From: Nymphaea colorata
Lineage: Eukaryota; Streptophyta; Magnoliopsida; Nymphaeales; Nymphaeaceae
DNA length: 64,000 nucleotides
Direction of reading: 5' to 3'
NCBI RefSeq assembly: GCF_008831285.2
Contig: NC_045141.1
Location: 13,810,106 to 13,874,105 of the forward strand
Shown here piece after piece: positions 11,760 through 24,135 of the stretch. Both the position numbers and the translations under genes were made by a program. The notes under the pieces are model-generated. The model saw nothing but the letters and a program-made list of their open reading frames with translations, made no database searches and was not told the origin of the DNA. Position 1 is the stretch's first letter. Each line of letters opens with the position of its first letter.

Positions 11760-12092
11760 TAGACGGCATTTATGATATCAAATTTTTAATAGTGGAAAAA
11801 ATCAACTTTTTTCACTAAATCGAACAGTTTTACCGTGACACTCGACTTAATTGAACATGAACAAGAAACAGGTGGCGATCACGAGGGTTGTCATTTGCGT
11901 ACAGTATTCCATGAATTTAGTTCAAAGACTTTAAAAAATAAGAATCTGCCTTTCATTGTCAATGGGCCATTAAGGGTTGTCGGACGACTCAACCCGATCA
12001 AAAGCCTACAGATTGTCAATGGGACATTAAGGGTTGTCATTGTCAATGGGCCATTAAGGGTTGTCGGACAACTCAACCCGATCTAAAGCCTA
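11760..12092. pseudogene. trace of P450 exon-intron border plus local tandem repeats
   Basis: 11760-11850 aligns with 22350-22455, which contains the exon 1 to intron border of the partial P450 copy; only a few codons survive here. 11896-11935 also matches 22733-22775, so the exon between was deleted. 11956-12092 holds three copies of a block starting ATTGTCAATGGGCCATT, two full (about 57 bp) and one short. The 83-codon open frame here is a product of that repeat. Confidence 0.5.
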
Positions 12093-14147
12093 CAACAAAC
12101 TTTCTCAATTTCAGTTACCAAAGTCCAAAAACTTTGGACGTTCTTAAACGATCAGAATTTCTTAAATAAGGATAACATTTATAATTTGAGAACGATGTGT
12201 AATATTTTTTTCTTTCTTCGTACCAAAAGAAGTGAAAAAGAAGTCATTTACATCAATCCTATCAAATTAGACAACTTGAGAAGCAGGTTCTTGATATTTA
12301 ATTATTTCACAGATTTTAAACTATCATTACATACAAATCACATGCAGCGTGAGAAATAATTTTCAAAATATTCTATCGTTAAGCACTTTACATTATCACC
12401 AACATTTTACTTATTGCGTTTGCGAATACCACCAGACTAATTTGGTCAAAATGCAGGAATAATCAAAATTTTAATTCTTACTTTTTGCTAATAACATCAA
12501 ATTGAATTGGGCCATGGTGCTCATGATGAAGGACCTGTTCTACTTGCTCAGGTCGATCAGGCCATCGTCTTGAAGCTAAGCTCTAGTCGGGTTACGATCG
12601 GTGGCCGGTCATGAGTTGAGCAGGGACTTTGCACCGTCTCTCTGTATATATGAGTTAAGTTATATCGACCAATACAAGACACTATATTGATGAGCAAAAT
12701 GATTGGAGGGGATGGATCCAATATTTACAAACAGGGCATCGGTCTTTTTTAATTTATAAGCTTTAACTTTTCATTCATATTTGAGATACAGACATTACTT
12801 TTGCTTATGAATATTGCAAGAAGTAGATCCAAAATTAAGTTAAATCATATCATATAAGTCCATTGCAACTGATTTTTTGCTTAGTCCAACTAACTGGTCT
12901 CCCTCACATGTGGACATGACAATTTGATTATCAGCTTTTGCTATCAAACATTAATGATGAAATATTTCTTTCACATGTATATATGTATATCCATCTGATC
13001 GCATGATTTGATGATCTTCAATACTGTTCTGCAGTCATTCCTAGAACTGATCATTTAGAGGTCGTTTGACTATGAGAACAATAATGCACTTTGTACATGT
13101 CCTAAAACTTGTGGTCGATTCATTAGATATTTTATGAATCTACCCTAATTCTTGGGACAAATACAAGAGAGAGGATGTGACTGTTGTCATTACCAAATGA
13201 CCTTTTAAAGGTTTTGGGTACAGTAATCACGAATGAGAAGGAGAAATTAAGGTCATCTGATGCTCAAACTGAGTGGCTAATAATGTTGTTCACGGACCAA
13301 TATTGGTTTAGAATAGTCCTTTCTTTCTCATCTACATAACGTTTCATTCTTCTTTCGTACACTAATGTACATGTGTGTCTGTTCTAATTTTCTAAATTAT
13401 TTTTCAAGAAAAAGGATGATGATTCAGAATAAATGAACTTACATGTTTACCACGGTTTTGAGATATGCAGTGATAGGAGATGAGTGAAGATCTCAAATCC
13501 ATGCATTTGAAGTTGGAACCCGTTTTTTTTTTTTTTAATTTCAAACAATAGATATTTCGGACCGCTGATTTTTGATCTCCTCGTCAACGTCAAATCTTTT
13601 TATGCTGAAACAAAATCAATTTGTTTAGATGGAATACTTTATGTTTTTTTTTCAACAATATCTTCAACATTTTAGGTAGTTCGTGGAGCATTTTTACATT
13701 TTAACTTAAAAAAACATTTTTTTCAAAAAATCAAGGCTTGGCCCCCGGGCCCCGGCCGATCATATGCTAAGGATTACACTCCTCATTATAACCTGCAGGA
13801 CTATGCTCAGCCTCTGCCTGTTGTGCAACCCTTTCACTTAGGCCAGTTGACCTCATGAATTATTAACGGCACTCCTATTTTTAAAATATACTCCCTTTGT
13901 TTTATTCAACCATAAAGAAATTGAAAACAAAGTACATAATAGCTCACGTTCATTATGAATTACAATGAACTTCCAAGTCTATTAGGGGCAGTCTGACAAC
14001 AACAACATATTGTTACTATCCCATGAACTCGTTAAAAAAAATGAAGTATATTCATAAAACATTTATAATGGTATTTATGAATTTACTTGATTCTTTTAAG
14101 CATGTTCATAGGACAGCACCAAAAGTTTTCTCTTGCCAAACAACTCC
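12093..14147. other. non-coding part of unit 1 downstream of the P450
   Basis: 12480-13470 matches 28860-29600 and 44565-45237. 13770-13960 matches 29735-29930 and 51065-51260. About 13990-14100 holds an old GGCAGTTTGAC...GTTACT element remnant, also next to the other P450 copies. No gene is recognised. Confidence 0.65.
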
Positions 14148-16164
14148 TTATGCTTGCGGTAAGCGTGGAGCCAATAGCACATTTAAGATGGTGTCAAGCC
14201 CTAGCGGGTTATCATCATCAAAGGAGGAGTCGGCTGAAAGGAGCTTCATGTCAAAGCCTTGGAGCAGACGGGCTAGGGCAATGTGCACTATTCTGTGCGC
14301 AAATGAGATGCCTGGGCAGATCCTCCGACCCGATCCGAACGGGAGAAAATGGAAGTGCTTCCCATGCACGTCCACGTTGCTTCCTAGAAACCGCTCGGGT
14401 TGAAACTCATTTGGGTCAGTCCAAACCCGCAGATCGTGATGTATCTTCCACAAGTTGACCAATAGCCTAGTGCCAGCTGGAACTCAGAACCCGCCGACCT
14501 GGCAATCCTCTATGGACTCTCGTAGTGCTAGCAGAGGTGTAGGTGGGCCCAGGCGTAGGCTTTCCTTGATGGCCGCCTGCAAATAGACCAAGTTGTTAAG
14601 GTCAGACTCATTTACTATTCTCTCTTTGCCCACATGGTGATCCAGCTCCTCTTGGACCTTCTTCAGAGCATTGGGATGAAGTAGCAGCAAGTACATGGTT
14701 CGGATCATTGCGGCTGCAGTAGTGTCTTTTCCAGAAGTTATCATCGACTGAAAAGCATGGAAGTGAAAGTGAAAGATAAATACAAGTAATGACAAAAATA
14801 AAAGTACTTCAAAAAAAGGGTACCAAATTAAAAATATAATATAATGTTCAAATTCAATGTGAGGTGAGTGAGGGAGACCCATACCGTAGAGAATGGGAGC
14901 TCCCACTCCATTCATCTTGGTCTAGTGTTGTTGTGCTTCAATTTGTATATTTATGTATATTAGTGACTCTTATTTTGCATTCAAGAAAGTTAACACTCTA
15001 CTCTCAAAATAGAGATTAGCCCGCCTGCTAACTCCCACGGAATATATATAATTTCCTAAATCATTTCTTCTTAAGCAGGATATGTTGAATATATAACTGG
15101 CAGCAAACATGCAAGCTTCAAAGCGTATCTGGCTTACACTTTCCGCTTGTATATAGTTATTTCTTACTTTAGACCGAACCGGCAACATTGGATTGAGTTT
15201 TACCATGGCAGTGGACTTGATCGCTTGATTGGCCCCTTCATCCTCACTGAAATAAGAGAGCAACAGGTCGATGAAGTCATGGCTTTTGTAGTCAGAGGTG
15301 GACTTCCTTCTCTGTCGATGTTCCTCCACGCATCGGCCAATGAAAGCATCCAACTCCCTCGCGACCCTTTTCATGGTGCCGATCCATCCTTTGATGTCAA
15401 GCACCTCAAGAAACGGGAAAAAGTCGGACACCACAAACACCGCAAAGAGTTTCATGGCCTCCTCTACGCATCGAGCCAACTCACGTGCCTTATCGTCGTT
15501 GCCTCCTCGGCCGATGGCGCATTCGTCACCGGCGACCGTCCGGGCCACCATGTTGAACGTGAGCTCCTCCAGCAACTTCCTCATATCCACCTTCAACGAC
15601 TGTTGGTCGTTCACAAGCCACAACCTGTAGATCCGACTGACTTGTGCATCGATCTCGGACGCTCGGAGATCTCCGAAGGATCTAATTCGCTGGTTGGAGA
15701 GCATCTCCCCCGCTGCTATCTTTCTCATCTCGCGCCAGTGATCTCCATAGGGGGCAAAGGCAAACATGTATCCGTCGTCGGACAAGTACTTGGCAGCGGC
15801 AAAGAGCGGCCGGTTGCTGAAGGCAAGGTCATTGGTGGTGAAACACTCCTTGGCCATCTCCCAGCTTGGCCATCTCCCAGCTGCTCACAAGCAGCACCCG
15901 GCGAAGTCCCAGTTGGAGCATGAGGACAGGCCCATACTCTTCATGCCAGCGTGAGAAGGTCTCCTTCAGAACTTGAGGTTTGGAGGAGACCAGGTGCAGG
16001 TGACTGATAACCGGCAACCATCCTGCAGGCATGGGGGGCTGAGCTGCAGCACGCTTTCTCTTCATGAACATCGATTGGAGCATAAAAAGGAACACAAACA
16101 AGAAACAGGCGCTGGTGAGTAGGGGGGGTGTGAATGTCTCAGGGGACGGAATTAGGTGGGCCAT
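14148..16164 (-). pseudogene. cytochrome P450, CYP82-like, copy 1 (two exons, disrupted)
   Basis: Haem-thiolate monooxygenase, ER-anchored in functional relatives. Exon 1 (16164-15204) begins ATG, encodes a hydrophobic anchor, a proline hinge (QPPMPAGWLP), and SSWEMAK. Exon 2 (14747-14148) has the I-helix SGKDTT, K-helix ESLR, PERF and haem motif FGSGRRICPG. The intron (15203-14748, 456 bp) has GT...AG borders and phase 0. Two lesions kill it. A 16-bp tandem duplication (15851-15866 and 15867-15882) shifts the frame after WEMAK. A TGA at 14484-14486 replaces the cysteine codon present in copy 2. Without the 16 bp the length would be about 514 residues, normal for the family. Motif wording fits CYP82; substrate unknown. 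Confidence 0.9.
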
Positions 16165-16208
16165 GTTTTTCGATCTGATGCACAGCAAAAAATGCCTACA
16201 GGTTCTGC

Positions 16209-16216
16209 TATATATA
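16209..16216 (-). promoter_or_regulatory. TATA box of P450 copy 1
   Basis: TATATATA on the minus strand about 45 bp before the ATG at 16164. The same box at the same distance precedes copy 2. Confidence 0.6.
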
Positions 16217-17151
16217 ATTCTCGACTAGCCCCTCGTTATGAATCTAAGCTGAATAACTCTTAAAATAGAAGGATAGCACGCCACACTCTCTAGATCATTT
16301 TCTATATTCTAAGGAATCTCTTTTGTTACAACAAGAAGAGAGTGAGAAATTTGAATCTGACTATTCTTAACAAATATATTACAGTAGATAAATTGTATGG
16401 ATTGGCAGTGGATGTTGAGGTAGTGATGAATCGATGAAGGTGGGTTCGGTGGGAGAAAGTGATGGTTGTGCAGGTGACGGTTCCCATTATTGTTTTCATT
16501 GTTATATTGGTTTTGGGTAGATCCAATCTAAGTCATGAGAATTTCTTGTGAATAAATTGATCAAATTAAAATTTATAGCTTTAAAAGTATCAAAACCCAA
16601 GGGCAAAAAATTAGTAAAATTGAAAATAAAAATAAAACAAAGCAAGAAATAGATTTTTTGTTACTGTATTATCCATGATAATTCTACTCTGCTGGCTTTC
16701 AGCGGCTTTCATAAAAGCCTATCTCAGCAATTTGAACAACAATTTAATTGTTAGATGATATGAGAAAGTGAAGGAGAACTGTACTAGAATGTTAAACTGG
16801 CCGCGTGTCGATTGATTCCTCATTTACTAATTTTTGGACTGCTGAGTCTGCGGATAGACATGTCAAGAATGCAATGTCAATAAATACTAATTTGACTGAC
16901 AATTAATGGCATGTCAAGCCCAAGGGACCCAGTCTAGGTCCGTGACGTCCAGCTTGATCACTCAGTCTTGGGTCTGAAAGCCTGACCAGACGTAACCACT
17001 TTCAAAGCCGTCGAGCTTGACTTGCTCACGGGTCCTTCTGACATGACCACTAGCAAAAGTTTGGTTTTCAAATTAATTAACCTGTTTTTTCAAACAGTTG
17101 GAGATTACTGACCGCGATATATAATGGCGTATTGAGTTGCCTGTATTCGAG
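16217..17151. other. non-coding, P450 upstream region of unit 1
   Basis: 16220-16560 matches 32200-32430 and 32590-32620; 16600-17010 matches 33380-33760. Unit 2 has two hAT-like insertions between these blocks that are absent here. No gene is recognised. Confidence 0.65.
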
Positions 17152-18050
17152 TGTGCATCCAACAAATATATATTTAAAAAAAATTAAGGTAATTTGAAAA
17201 ATTTTCAATAAATATATCTATATTTTAGACTTTTAACATTTTCATAATTTTTTTTCAAAAAATATATTTTTAAAAAACTTTATCAAAGTTACTTTGGTCA
17301 TTGCATGCCCCAGTTTATGGGCAGGGTTGTGCATCTTACCAGTTTTGCCTTAATTCAAGCCCCGCAATAATCCAGATTGCCTCGTGGAAAAGAAACCACA
17401 CTTTGGGGTTAGTTGCTATAGTTAAATTGAGCAATTGCATCATTCCTCGTACAGTAGTCAAGTCGTCTAAGCCCTCTGTCTCTATGGGTGAAACTTGGCT
17501 GCTGAATTGTTGTTTAGAGGTACTCAAGAGCATAAGGCGATTGTTCTTCAACCCTACAACAAGCGATGACTGCAATGGATCAATGTTAGAAGACAACTAA
17601 AGTTGATTGCTAAATACAGTAGGATTGAACAAAATCTTGTATCTTTACAGATTGACAACATTTACCCAGCTAATACCACACTTGCTCTTTTTTTCTTGGC
17701 TGATGAAGGTAACCACTTTCATGAGTGAAAGGACTTCCCAGCAACTGAGATGTTGTTGCTGATGCAAATGTTTATTGGTCCCCATCCCCTTCTTGGGATC
17801 CTATGATTTTTTTTTTTATGTAAATATTTTATTTCTTATCAATAAAGGTCGAGGGCCTAACCCTATGCAAACGTTTTCTAGAATGTGCACCCAACAAATA
17901 TACACTTTAAAAAAAAGGTTAATGTATTTGAGAAAATTTTAATAAAGATATGTATATTTTGGATTTTTAACCTTTTCATAATTTTTTTTAAAAATCTTTT
18001 TTTTTTTTTTTACTTTCATTACATGCCCCTGTTTATGCACAGGTTGTGCA
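17152..18050. repeat. pair of direct repeats starting TGTGCAYCCAACAAATATA
   Basis: Two directly oriented copies, 17152-17333 and 17884-18050, flank about 550 bp. Both start TG and can be ended at TGCA. Related copies are at about 19733-19965 and 23438-23695. The spacer carries an 86-99 codon frame on either strand with no recognised family. The layout resembles a very short LTR element, but homology continues past TGCA (TTACCRGTT), so the ends are not certain. Confidence 0.45.
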
Positions 18051-18833
18051 TGTTACCGGTTCTTAGCCAGCATTCTGGATCCATGAGAGTTACACAGGGT
18101 TCGTTTGACTGTAGTATTAAATAATCGGTATATGACCTAAATTATAGATATATGACCCCACCATAAATTGATCTTCGATCTATATACCACCTGAATCTTC
18201 TTACTGCTTTCCCTAACAACCCTGCAGACGATAGAACCCCCTTTCCCACTGGAATCATATCCAAGACAGTCCGTGCACCATTCCTCGTTCTTTGTGGTAA
18301 TATGATATCTCGGATGAGTAGGAAGAGATTGGCCATCTCTTCTAAATCTACGTGAAAAGTGTCACATGTCCCATCCTCTGCAAAAGGCCATTGCTGATGC
18401 GGTTTCCGACACCTTACCGTATTATCTTCATTGTTTGTTGCTAATCTATTGGTGATGGTGGATATGATTGGTGTGTGCCTTTTTTGAAGTGAATAACTCA
18501 CCATTTAAGCGATAACTGAAGTCCTAATCCTCCTTATTATCAAGATCAAACCTGCATTAGAGATCTGCACATGCTTCAATTTGTACATACAACCCGTGCT
18601 TTACCGTGCATGGGCATAGTCACAAAATCATACCATTAGTGCTTCTCTATCGAATGTTTAACTGTTAGTCTATCTTTTACCACAAAATCGTCCATAGATT
18701 CATAAAATCACTCGGATCACATATGATGGAAGGTGATACTAAGACGAAAATATTTTAACGCTGATGGTGAACCACAATCATCCAATTATCCACAACTCTA
18801 TATCCTCACCTTAGCCTACCAGTGATTTGGCAT
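18051..18833. other. non-coding region and promoter of the unit 1 His/Pro-rich locus
   Basis: 18190-18560 matches 33780-34000 with 34375-34440, and 53590-53940. 18560-18833 matches 34440-34715 and 53940-54218. Its conservation in all three units, ending in a TATA box, suggests promoter sequence. Confidence 0.5.
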
Positions 18834-18841
18834 TATAAATA
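18834..18841 (+). promoter_or_regulatory. TATA box, unit 1 His/Pro-rich locus
   Basis: TATAAATA in the context GGCATTATAAATAG, about 62 bp before the position equal to the start codon of the unit 3 gene. Same context in unit 3; mutated in unit 2. Confidence 0.6.
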
Positions 18842-18902
18842 GTGCTCTTCTGACTCCAATTTCAACAAGGACGACGAAGAAGAACGAAGGAAAGAAAAAG
18901 AA

Positions 18903-19085
18903 GTGAAGCACCCACCTCCTGGTGATCACCATGGGCCTCCCCCACCTCAAGGAGGCCCTCCTGATGGCCCTGCCCACCCTGAACTACACGGCCACCACCC
19001 ACACCCACACTATGTGTACACGTACCTGTCAGCCATGAGGGTTCGTTTCTACCATTTAGCTATGCAAGTGCAACAAAACAAGTGA
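18903..19085 (+). pseudogene. His/Pro-rich small protein locus, unit 1, start codon lost
   Basis: The frame encodes HPPPGDHHGPPPPQGGPP and later HGHHPHPH, matching the intact unit 3 gene. The codon at the start position is GTG (18903-18905) where units 2 and 3 have ATG, and no in-frame ATG lies just upstream in the purine-rich leader. The frame lacks the 14-residue internal repeat of unit 3. It runs past the unit 3 stop position into YVYTYLSAMRVRFYHL, which is 3' non-coding in unit 3. It is therefore probably not translated as in unit 3. Confidence 0.55.
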
Positions 19086-19229
19086 AAAGAACAAGTCACC
19101 TTTCGTCTTTTTCTTTCCATTTTATTCTATAGCCAAATGAGTACTTGCCACAGAATGCGTACTCCATGCTTACGTAATCTGTCACAAATTGGCATGCTAA
19201 AAAAAATGGTGTACGTTAAACATAAACAA

Positions 19230-19640
19230 TCTAAACCAGACCAACACGAGACACTATATTGATGACCAAAATGATTGTGGGAAATGGATCCGACATTTAC
19301 AAACCTGGCTTTTGGTCTTATTTAAAGGCTGTTTGGCACCAACCACAAATCATTACTGTTTAGTGGAACTGCTTAAAAATTGGAGCAGATTCATATTCAT
19401 GAATCTATATGTCAAATTTTGAGGCAGAATCACACAACAATAGCAATCGCAATCTGCTATTGATGCCGAACAGCCCCTTGCATTGCATGGATGGTTGGTG
19501 GGTGGTGGCGGGCATGGCTAATGCCAGCCCACTTGCCTCCATCCCTAGGGAGCTCCAGCTTCACATCTATGCTCAAGCTAGACTCAACTTTAATATGACA
19601 GTGCTCAACGCTCAACTCAATTAAGCAGCTGGTGGTCCAG
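19230..19640. repeat. partial block similar to 12660-13070
   Basis: 19230-19320 (CCAACACGAGACACTATATT and following) matches 12660-12750, 28895-28980 and 44735-44820. It is followed by a GGCTGTTTGGCACCAACCA element-like end. No gene. Confidence 0.45.
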
Positions 19641-19732
19641 GAAGGAAAACATGCTGGTCGAGGAACGGATACCTATTGCAGACAATGAGTTATACTTTTG
19701 GACTCACATAGTTGAGGGAGGAAAAGTTGAGA

Positions 19733-19965
19733 TTAACCCAACAAATATACACTTAAGGGATCAACAAAATGGGGGTTAGGGTATCATAGATTTTTTTTAT
19801 AAAAATAGGTAAACTTTAGTTTTTTCATAACACCATTTTCATCCTTCTAAAAATATCTTTTCCAACTTTTTGGGGGTATTTTGGTAATTACATACCCAGG
19901 AGTGTGAAAGGTAACCAGTTTGGAGAAAAGTCCACTGGCATGACTCTCCCCAAGCTGGTTATGTG
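19733..19965. repeat. third copy of the CCAACAAATATACAC repeat
   Basis: Same family as 17152-17333, 17884-18050 and 23438-23695. It shares with the last copy the later part TTTTCATCCTTCTAAAA and GGAGAAAAGTCCA-like sequence. It abuts the plastid-derived segment. Confidence 0.55.
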
Positions 19966-20820
<855 letters not shown>

Positions 20821-20823
20821 TAT

Positions 20824-20988
<165 letters not shown>

Positions 20989-21299
20989 TGGTGATGAGTT
21001 CTCTGTTGTTTAATTGACTACCCATCAGGGTTGTCCAATCCTCTACTTGAAAGACCTTAATGGCATCTATGTTTTTTCATATTTCTGTTTTCTATCATTT
21101 CTCACTCTCCACTTATCTATACTACCCTCCTATTCCTTCTCCCAATTGGCCCCTTCTCTCGTGCGAGTTTGAAATTTTTCATGAAAGGGGGTGAATTAAA
21201 GTTTCTAATGACAAAGACCAAAATATCTTTTCTCAAAATTTTTATATAAAACAAGTGAATTTTTTAAAAAATTATGTGTAATTTTTTTTTTTTTTTGAG

Positions 21300-22800
21300 G
21301 TAGGGCCAGGGCCCGTGCCCTACCCAAGGTTCGCCCATCTCATAACGTTGAACGTGATGGCCGTCAAGTGGCTGCTGCAGCCCTCTCAACAAAAGGTCAC
21401 TTGTGAGAGGAGAGTGGCAGCCATCAAGGGAAAGGGAGCACTCCCTTCTCCCTTCTCTCTCGGCTTCCCCTCCGTCTCCACATAACGTCTGGCCTCGTCC
21501 CACTACCCAACGACCGCTGCACTCCTCTCGCAGGTAGGGGCTGCCAGATAGAGGAGGGTGGCGGCTGTTGGCTGGTTGAATGGGGCCATGAAGCCTGGTC
21601 TCGCCACTGTTCCACGGCTGCCATCCTTTTCTTGCCCGTTACAAGAGACAACCAGCTGTCTCAGGGCCTGAATCCCGTGGTGAAGGGAGCCAGGGCCAAT
21701 TGGGATTAAGGGTGGCCTGGTGGGCATTGGGTCAAGTACTCGATGGTACTTGTACCGGCCCCGACTCAAGCGTGGGCTGGACCCTAAAAATTGGCACTGG
21801 GTTGGAATGGGTGGCAGCCCAGCCAAAGCCTGACTCCTTATTGAGCTAGGCCTGCCTGATGCCTACCTTAATCAATTACCTTCAGGGCTGCTCAGTAAAA
21901 CGAAATATATTCATAAAGTCATCGATCCTTCACACTCTCATTCTATCTCTCTCTCTTTATAAGATGTTTAATTTTGCATCATAAACTGTCACTAATACTC
22001 ATGTGAATGGGATTTTTCAGTTACATATTTTTAGTATTTATTCATCTAACAACATTTGCTACATAATTACAGAAAACAAAATTCCTTTTATATATATATA
22101 TATATATACAAGAAAGGGAGGGAGAGAAAATAATTGGTAAATGCCTGACCACTAAATCAGGGACATAAACTAGCTAGGCCAATCAAAATCAAATGCTAAA
22201 GCACTTTTTTTATATAATCTGACTGCATGGACATGGTTTTAAGGATCTTTTGATAGGAAACAAATACAAAGTCATTTTTTCAGTTTAACATGTTTTTATA
22301 ATAATCTTTTTTTTTTTAGTTCAACATGTTTCTATAGTAATACAAAAGATGGACGTCATCTAAAATATCAATTTTTTAATAGCGGATGGGTCATGTTTTT
22401 CTTTAAACCGAACTTGCAAAACGGGATTCAATGTTACTGTGACACCCGATTTAATTGCCCGATTCTTACCTTCATCCTTCTTGAAATGAGAAAGTAACGT
22501 GTCATTAAAGTCATGACTGCTGTAATCAGAGGTGAACTTCCTTTTCTGGCGATGTTCCTCCACGCAACGGCCAAGGAAGACGTCCAACTCCTAGGTGATG
22601 ACCCCTTTCATGGTGATGGTGATGATCCGTCTTTTGAAGACAGGCACTTCAATCAACCGATAAAGTCTGACACCACAAACACGGTAAACAGTTTCACTGC
22701 CTTTTGGCTGCACACATCAAGTGGGAGATATTTATGTACAGTATTCCATGAATCTAACTGAAAGACTTCAAAATGTAACAACACCACAATTGGTACGTCC
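21300..22800. repeat. partial copy of the duplicated segment
   Basis: 21310-21690 matches 9800-10300. 21707-21870 matches the old hAT-like element at 10324-10610. 21890-22110 matches 10680-11605 without the two MITEs and with a short AT run. 22110-22780 matches 11600-11940 but keeps more P450 sequence. The His/Pro-rich gene and most flanks are absent. Confidence 0.7.
22400..22735 (-). pseudogene. cytochrome P450 exon 1 fragment (CYP82-like)
   Basis: The minus-strand frames read SQKAVKLFTVFVVSDF, then, after frameshifts, FLGRCVEEHRQKRK and SHDFNDTLLSHF, matching the last third of exon 1 in copies 1 and 2, and stop at a GT-like exon border near 22435. A roughly 30-bp insertion-rich stretch (GGTGATGGTGATGATCC on the plus strand) breaks the frame. 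Exon 2 and the N-terminal half are missing. Confidence 0.8.
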
Positions 22801-23437
22801 TAGTTGAAAGCCAAGGTGATAGCAATTCTGGCCTCAGGTTCCACCCTATGTCACATGAATGCGGGGTGCGGGTGCTGGTGCGGCACATCTCAAAAAAATT
22901 AGGTGCGGCGGTGCGGTGAAAATATTTTATTAATATTAATATTAATATTATTATTATTATTTTTTGTAAAAATTGAATAACACAATTAAAAGTATACATT
23001 TTATGATAGTGATAAAAAATCAAAAAAGAAATGTTTGAAAAAAAAACAAACAAATTGTTTTATGAAAGCCACCATTCTTTAGTTCTGTATCGTTTTTTTT
23101 TTAAAGAGAAAAGAGAACATATAATATATCTATAGATGTCTTAACTTAAATGCCCCGGCTAACGAGGATTTGATTTTGTGGATTTTGATATGATTTCATC
23201 CTTCCAAGGTAGATGAACTTGGTTTGGATTTGGTTTCGACTCGGAACTAGATCCAACCCCCTGGGTGCGGTTTGAGTGCGAGCTCATCAGCGGGTGCTGA
23301 TTAGGTGCGCACCTGGAGCGCACCCGCACCCGCACCCGCAACGCGTGGGTGTGGTGCGGGCTCAAAAAAAACGCACCCAGGTGATTGAGGGGTGGAGTAG
23401 TTCAGGAAGGAAAAGCCGAGGCCGAGTTGCATGCACA
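22801..23437. other. GC-rich GGTGCGG repeat stretches, no gene
   Basis: 22859-22920 and 23265-23380 contain GGTGCGGGTGC-type words separated by AT-rich DNA and (TAA)n near 22925-22965. They look like the ends of a decayed transposable element, but ends and target duplication cannot be fixed. Confidence 0.35.
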
Positions 23438-23695
23438 TGGGTGTGCACCCAACAAATATACACTCAACAGAAACAAGAAGGCGGGTGAGGGCATATTGGA
23501 TTTTTTTTTTTGTTTCTTACAAAGATATAAACATTTTAGACTTTTCTATAATTCTATTTTCATCCTTCTAAAATCTATTTTTTTAAATTACTAAGTGTAT
23601 TTTGGCCTTTACGGCTTTACACACCATTGTGCATGTGTAGGGGTGTGGATGTGAACAGTTTCAAGAAAAATCCACGACCATAACTCTCCACCTAT
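23438..23695. repeat. fourth copy of the CCAACAAATATACAC repeat
   Basis: Begins GTGTGCACCCAACAAATATA and matches the copies at 17152, 17884 and 19733. Confidence 0.55.
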
Positions 23696-23798
23696 TTTAG
23701 CAAATATGCATGTCCTAATTAAGACAATTGAGTTGAAATCCACTTCTACTACAGTGGAATGCATTGCAAGCAAATGAGCCCCATAGTGTCATGATAAC

Positions 23799-24127
23799 TA
23801 GGTTGTGCACTTGCCGAATCGAGCTCAAGCTAGAATCAAACTCGAGTTGAGCTCGACAGAACAAGCTCGAACTCAACTCCACAATACTACGTCGAGCTCA
23901 AACTTGACTCGTTTAACTCGTTTATGTTAACTTGCTTCTTTTAACTAGTTTAGTTGGTACTTGTATAATTATTTGCTCACATTATAATTTAATGTTCCTC
24001 GTATAGCTTACAACTCTAACTCGACTTGTATATGTTTCAAGCCTACATTTGAGCTTGAATTCGACTAGTTTATCAACAAGTCGAGTTTTGACGAGCTTGA
24101 TCTGGCTCGACTCGTTGCGCATCCCTA
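23799..24127. mobile_element. hAT-like MITE, GAGCTCGA-rich, 329 bp
   Basis: Left end TAGGTTGTGCAC and, on the complement, TAGGGATGCGCAACGAG. Flanks ATGATAAC (23791-23798) and ATCAGAAC (24128-24135) agree at 6 of 8 bases. The interior has many GAGCTCGA/GACTCG words, as in the element at 32841. Confidence 0.6.
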
Positions 24128-24135
24128 ATCAGAAC

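Noticed and set aside
11835-12086. 83-codon frame with repeated NGPLRVVG peptide
   Set aside because: Product of a local tandem DNA repeat, open on both strands; no conservation at paralogous sites.
15147-15923. 258-codon plus-strand frame and neighbours (15298-15630, 31091-31932, 29939-30427)
   Set aside because: They lie antisense to P450 exons, whose minus-strand frames carry all P450 motifs.
22859-23380. GGTGCGG-rich stretches as a CpG island or gene promoter
   Set aside because: They are repetitive words around AT-rich DNA with no open frame after them; decayed transposon ends fit better.
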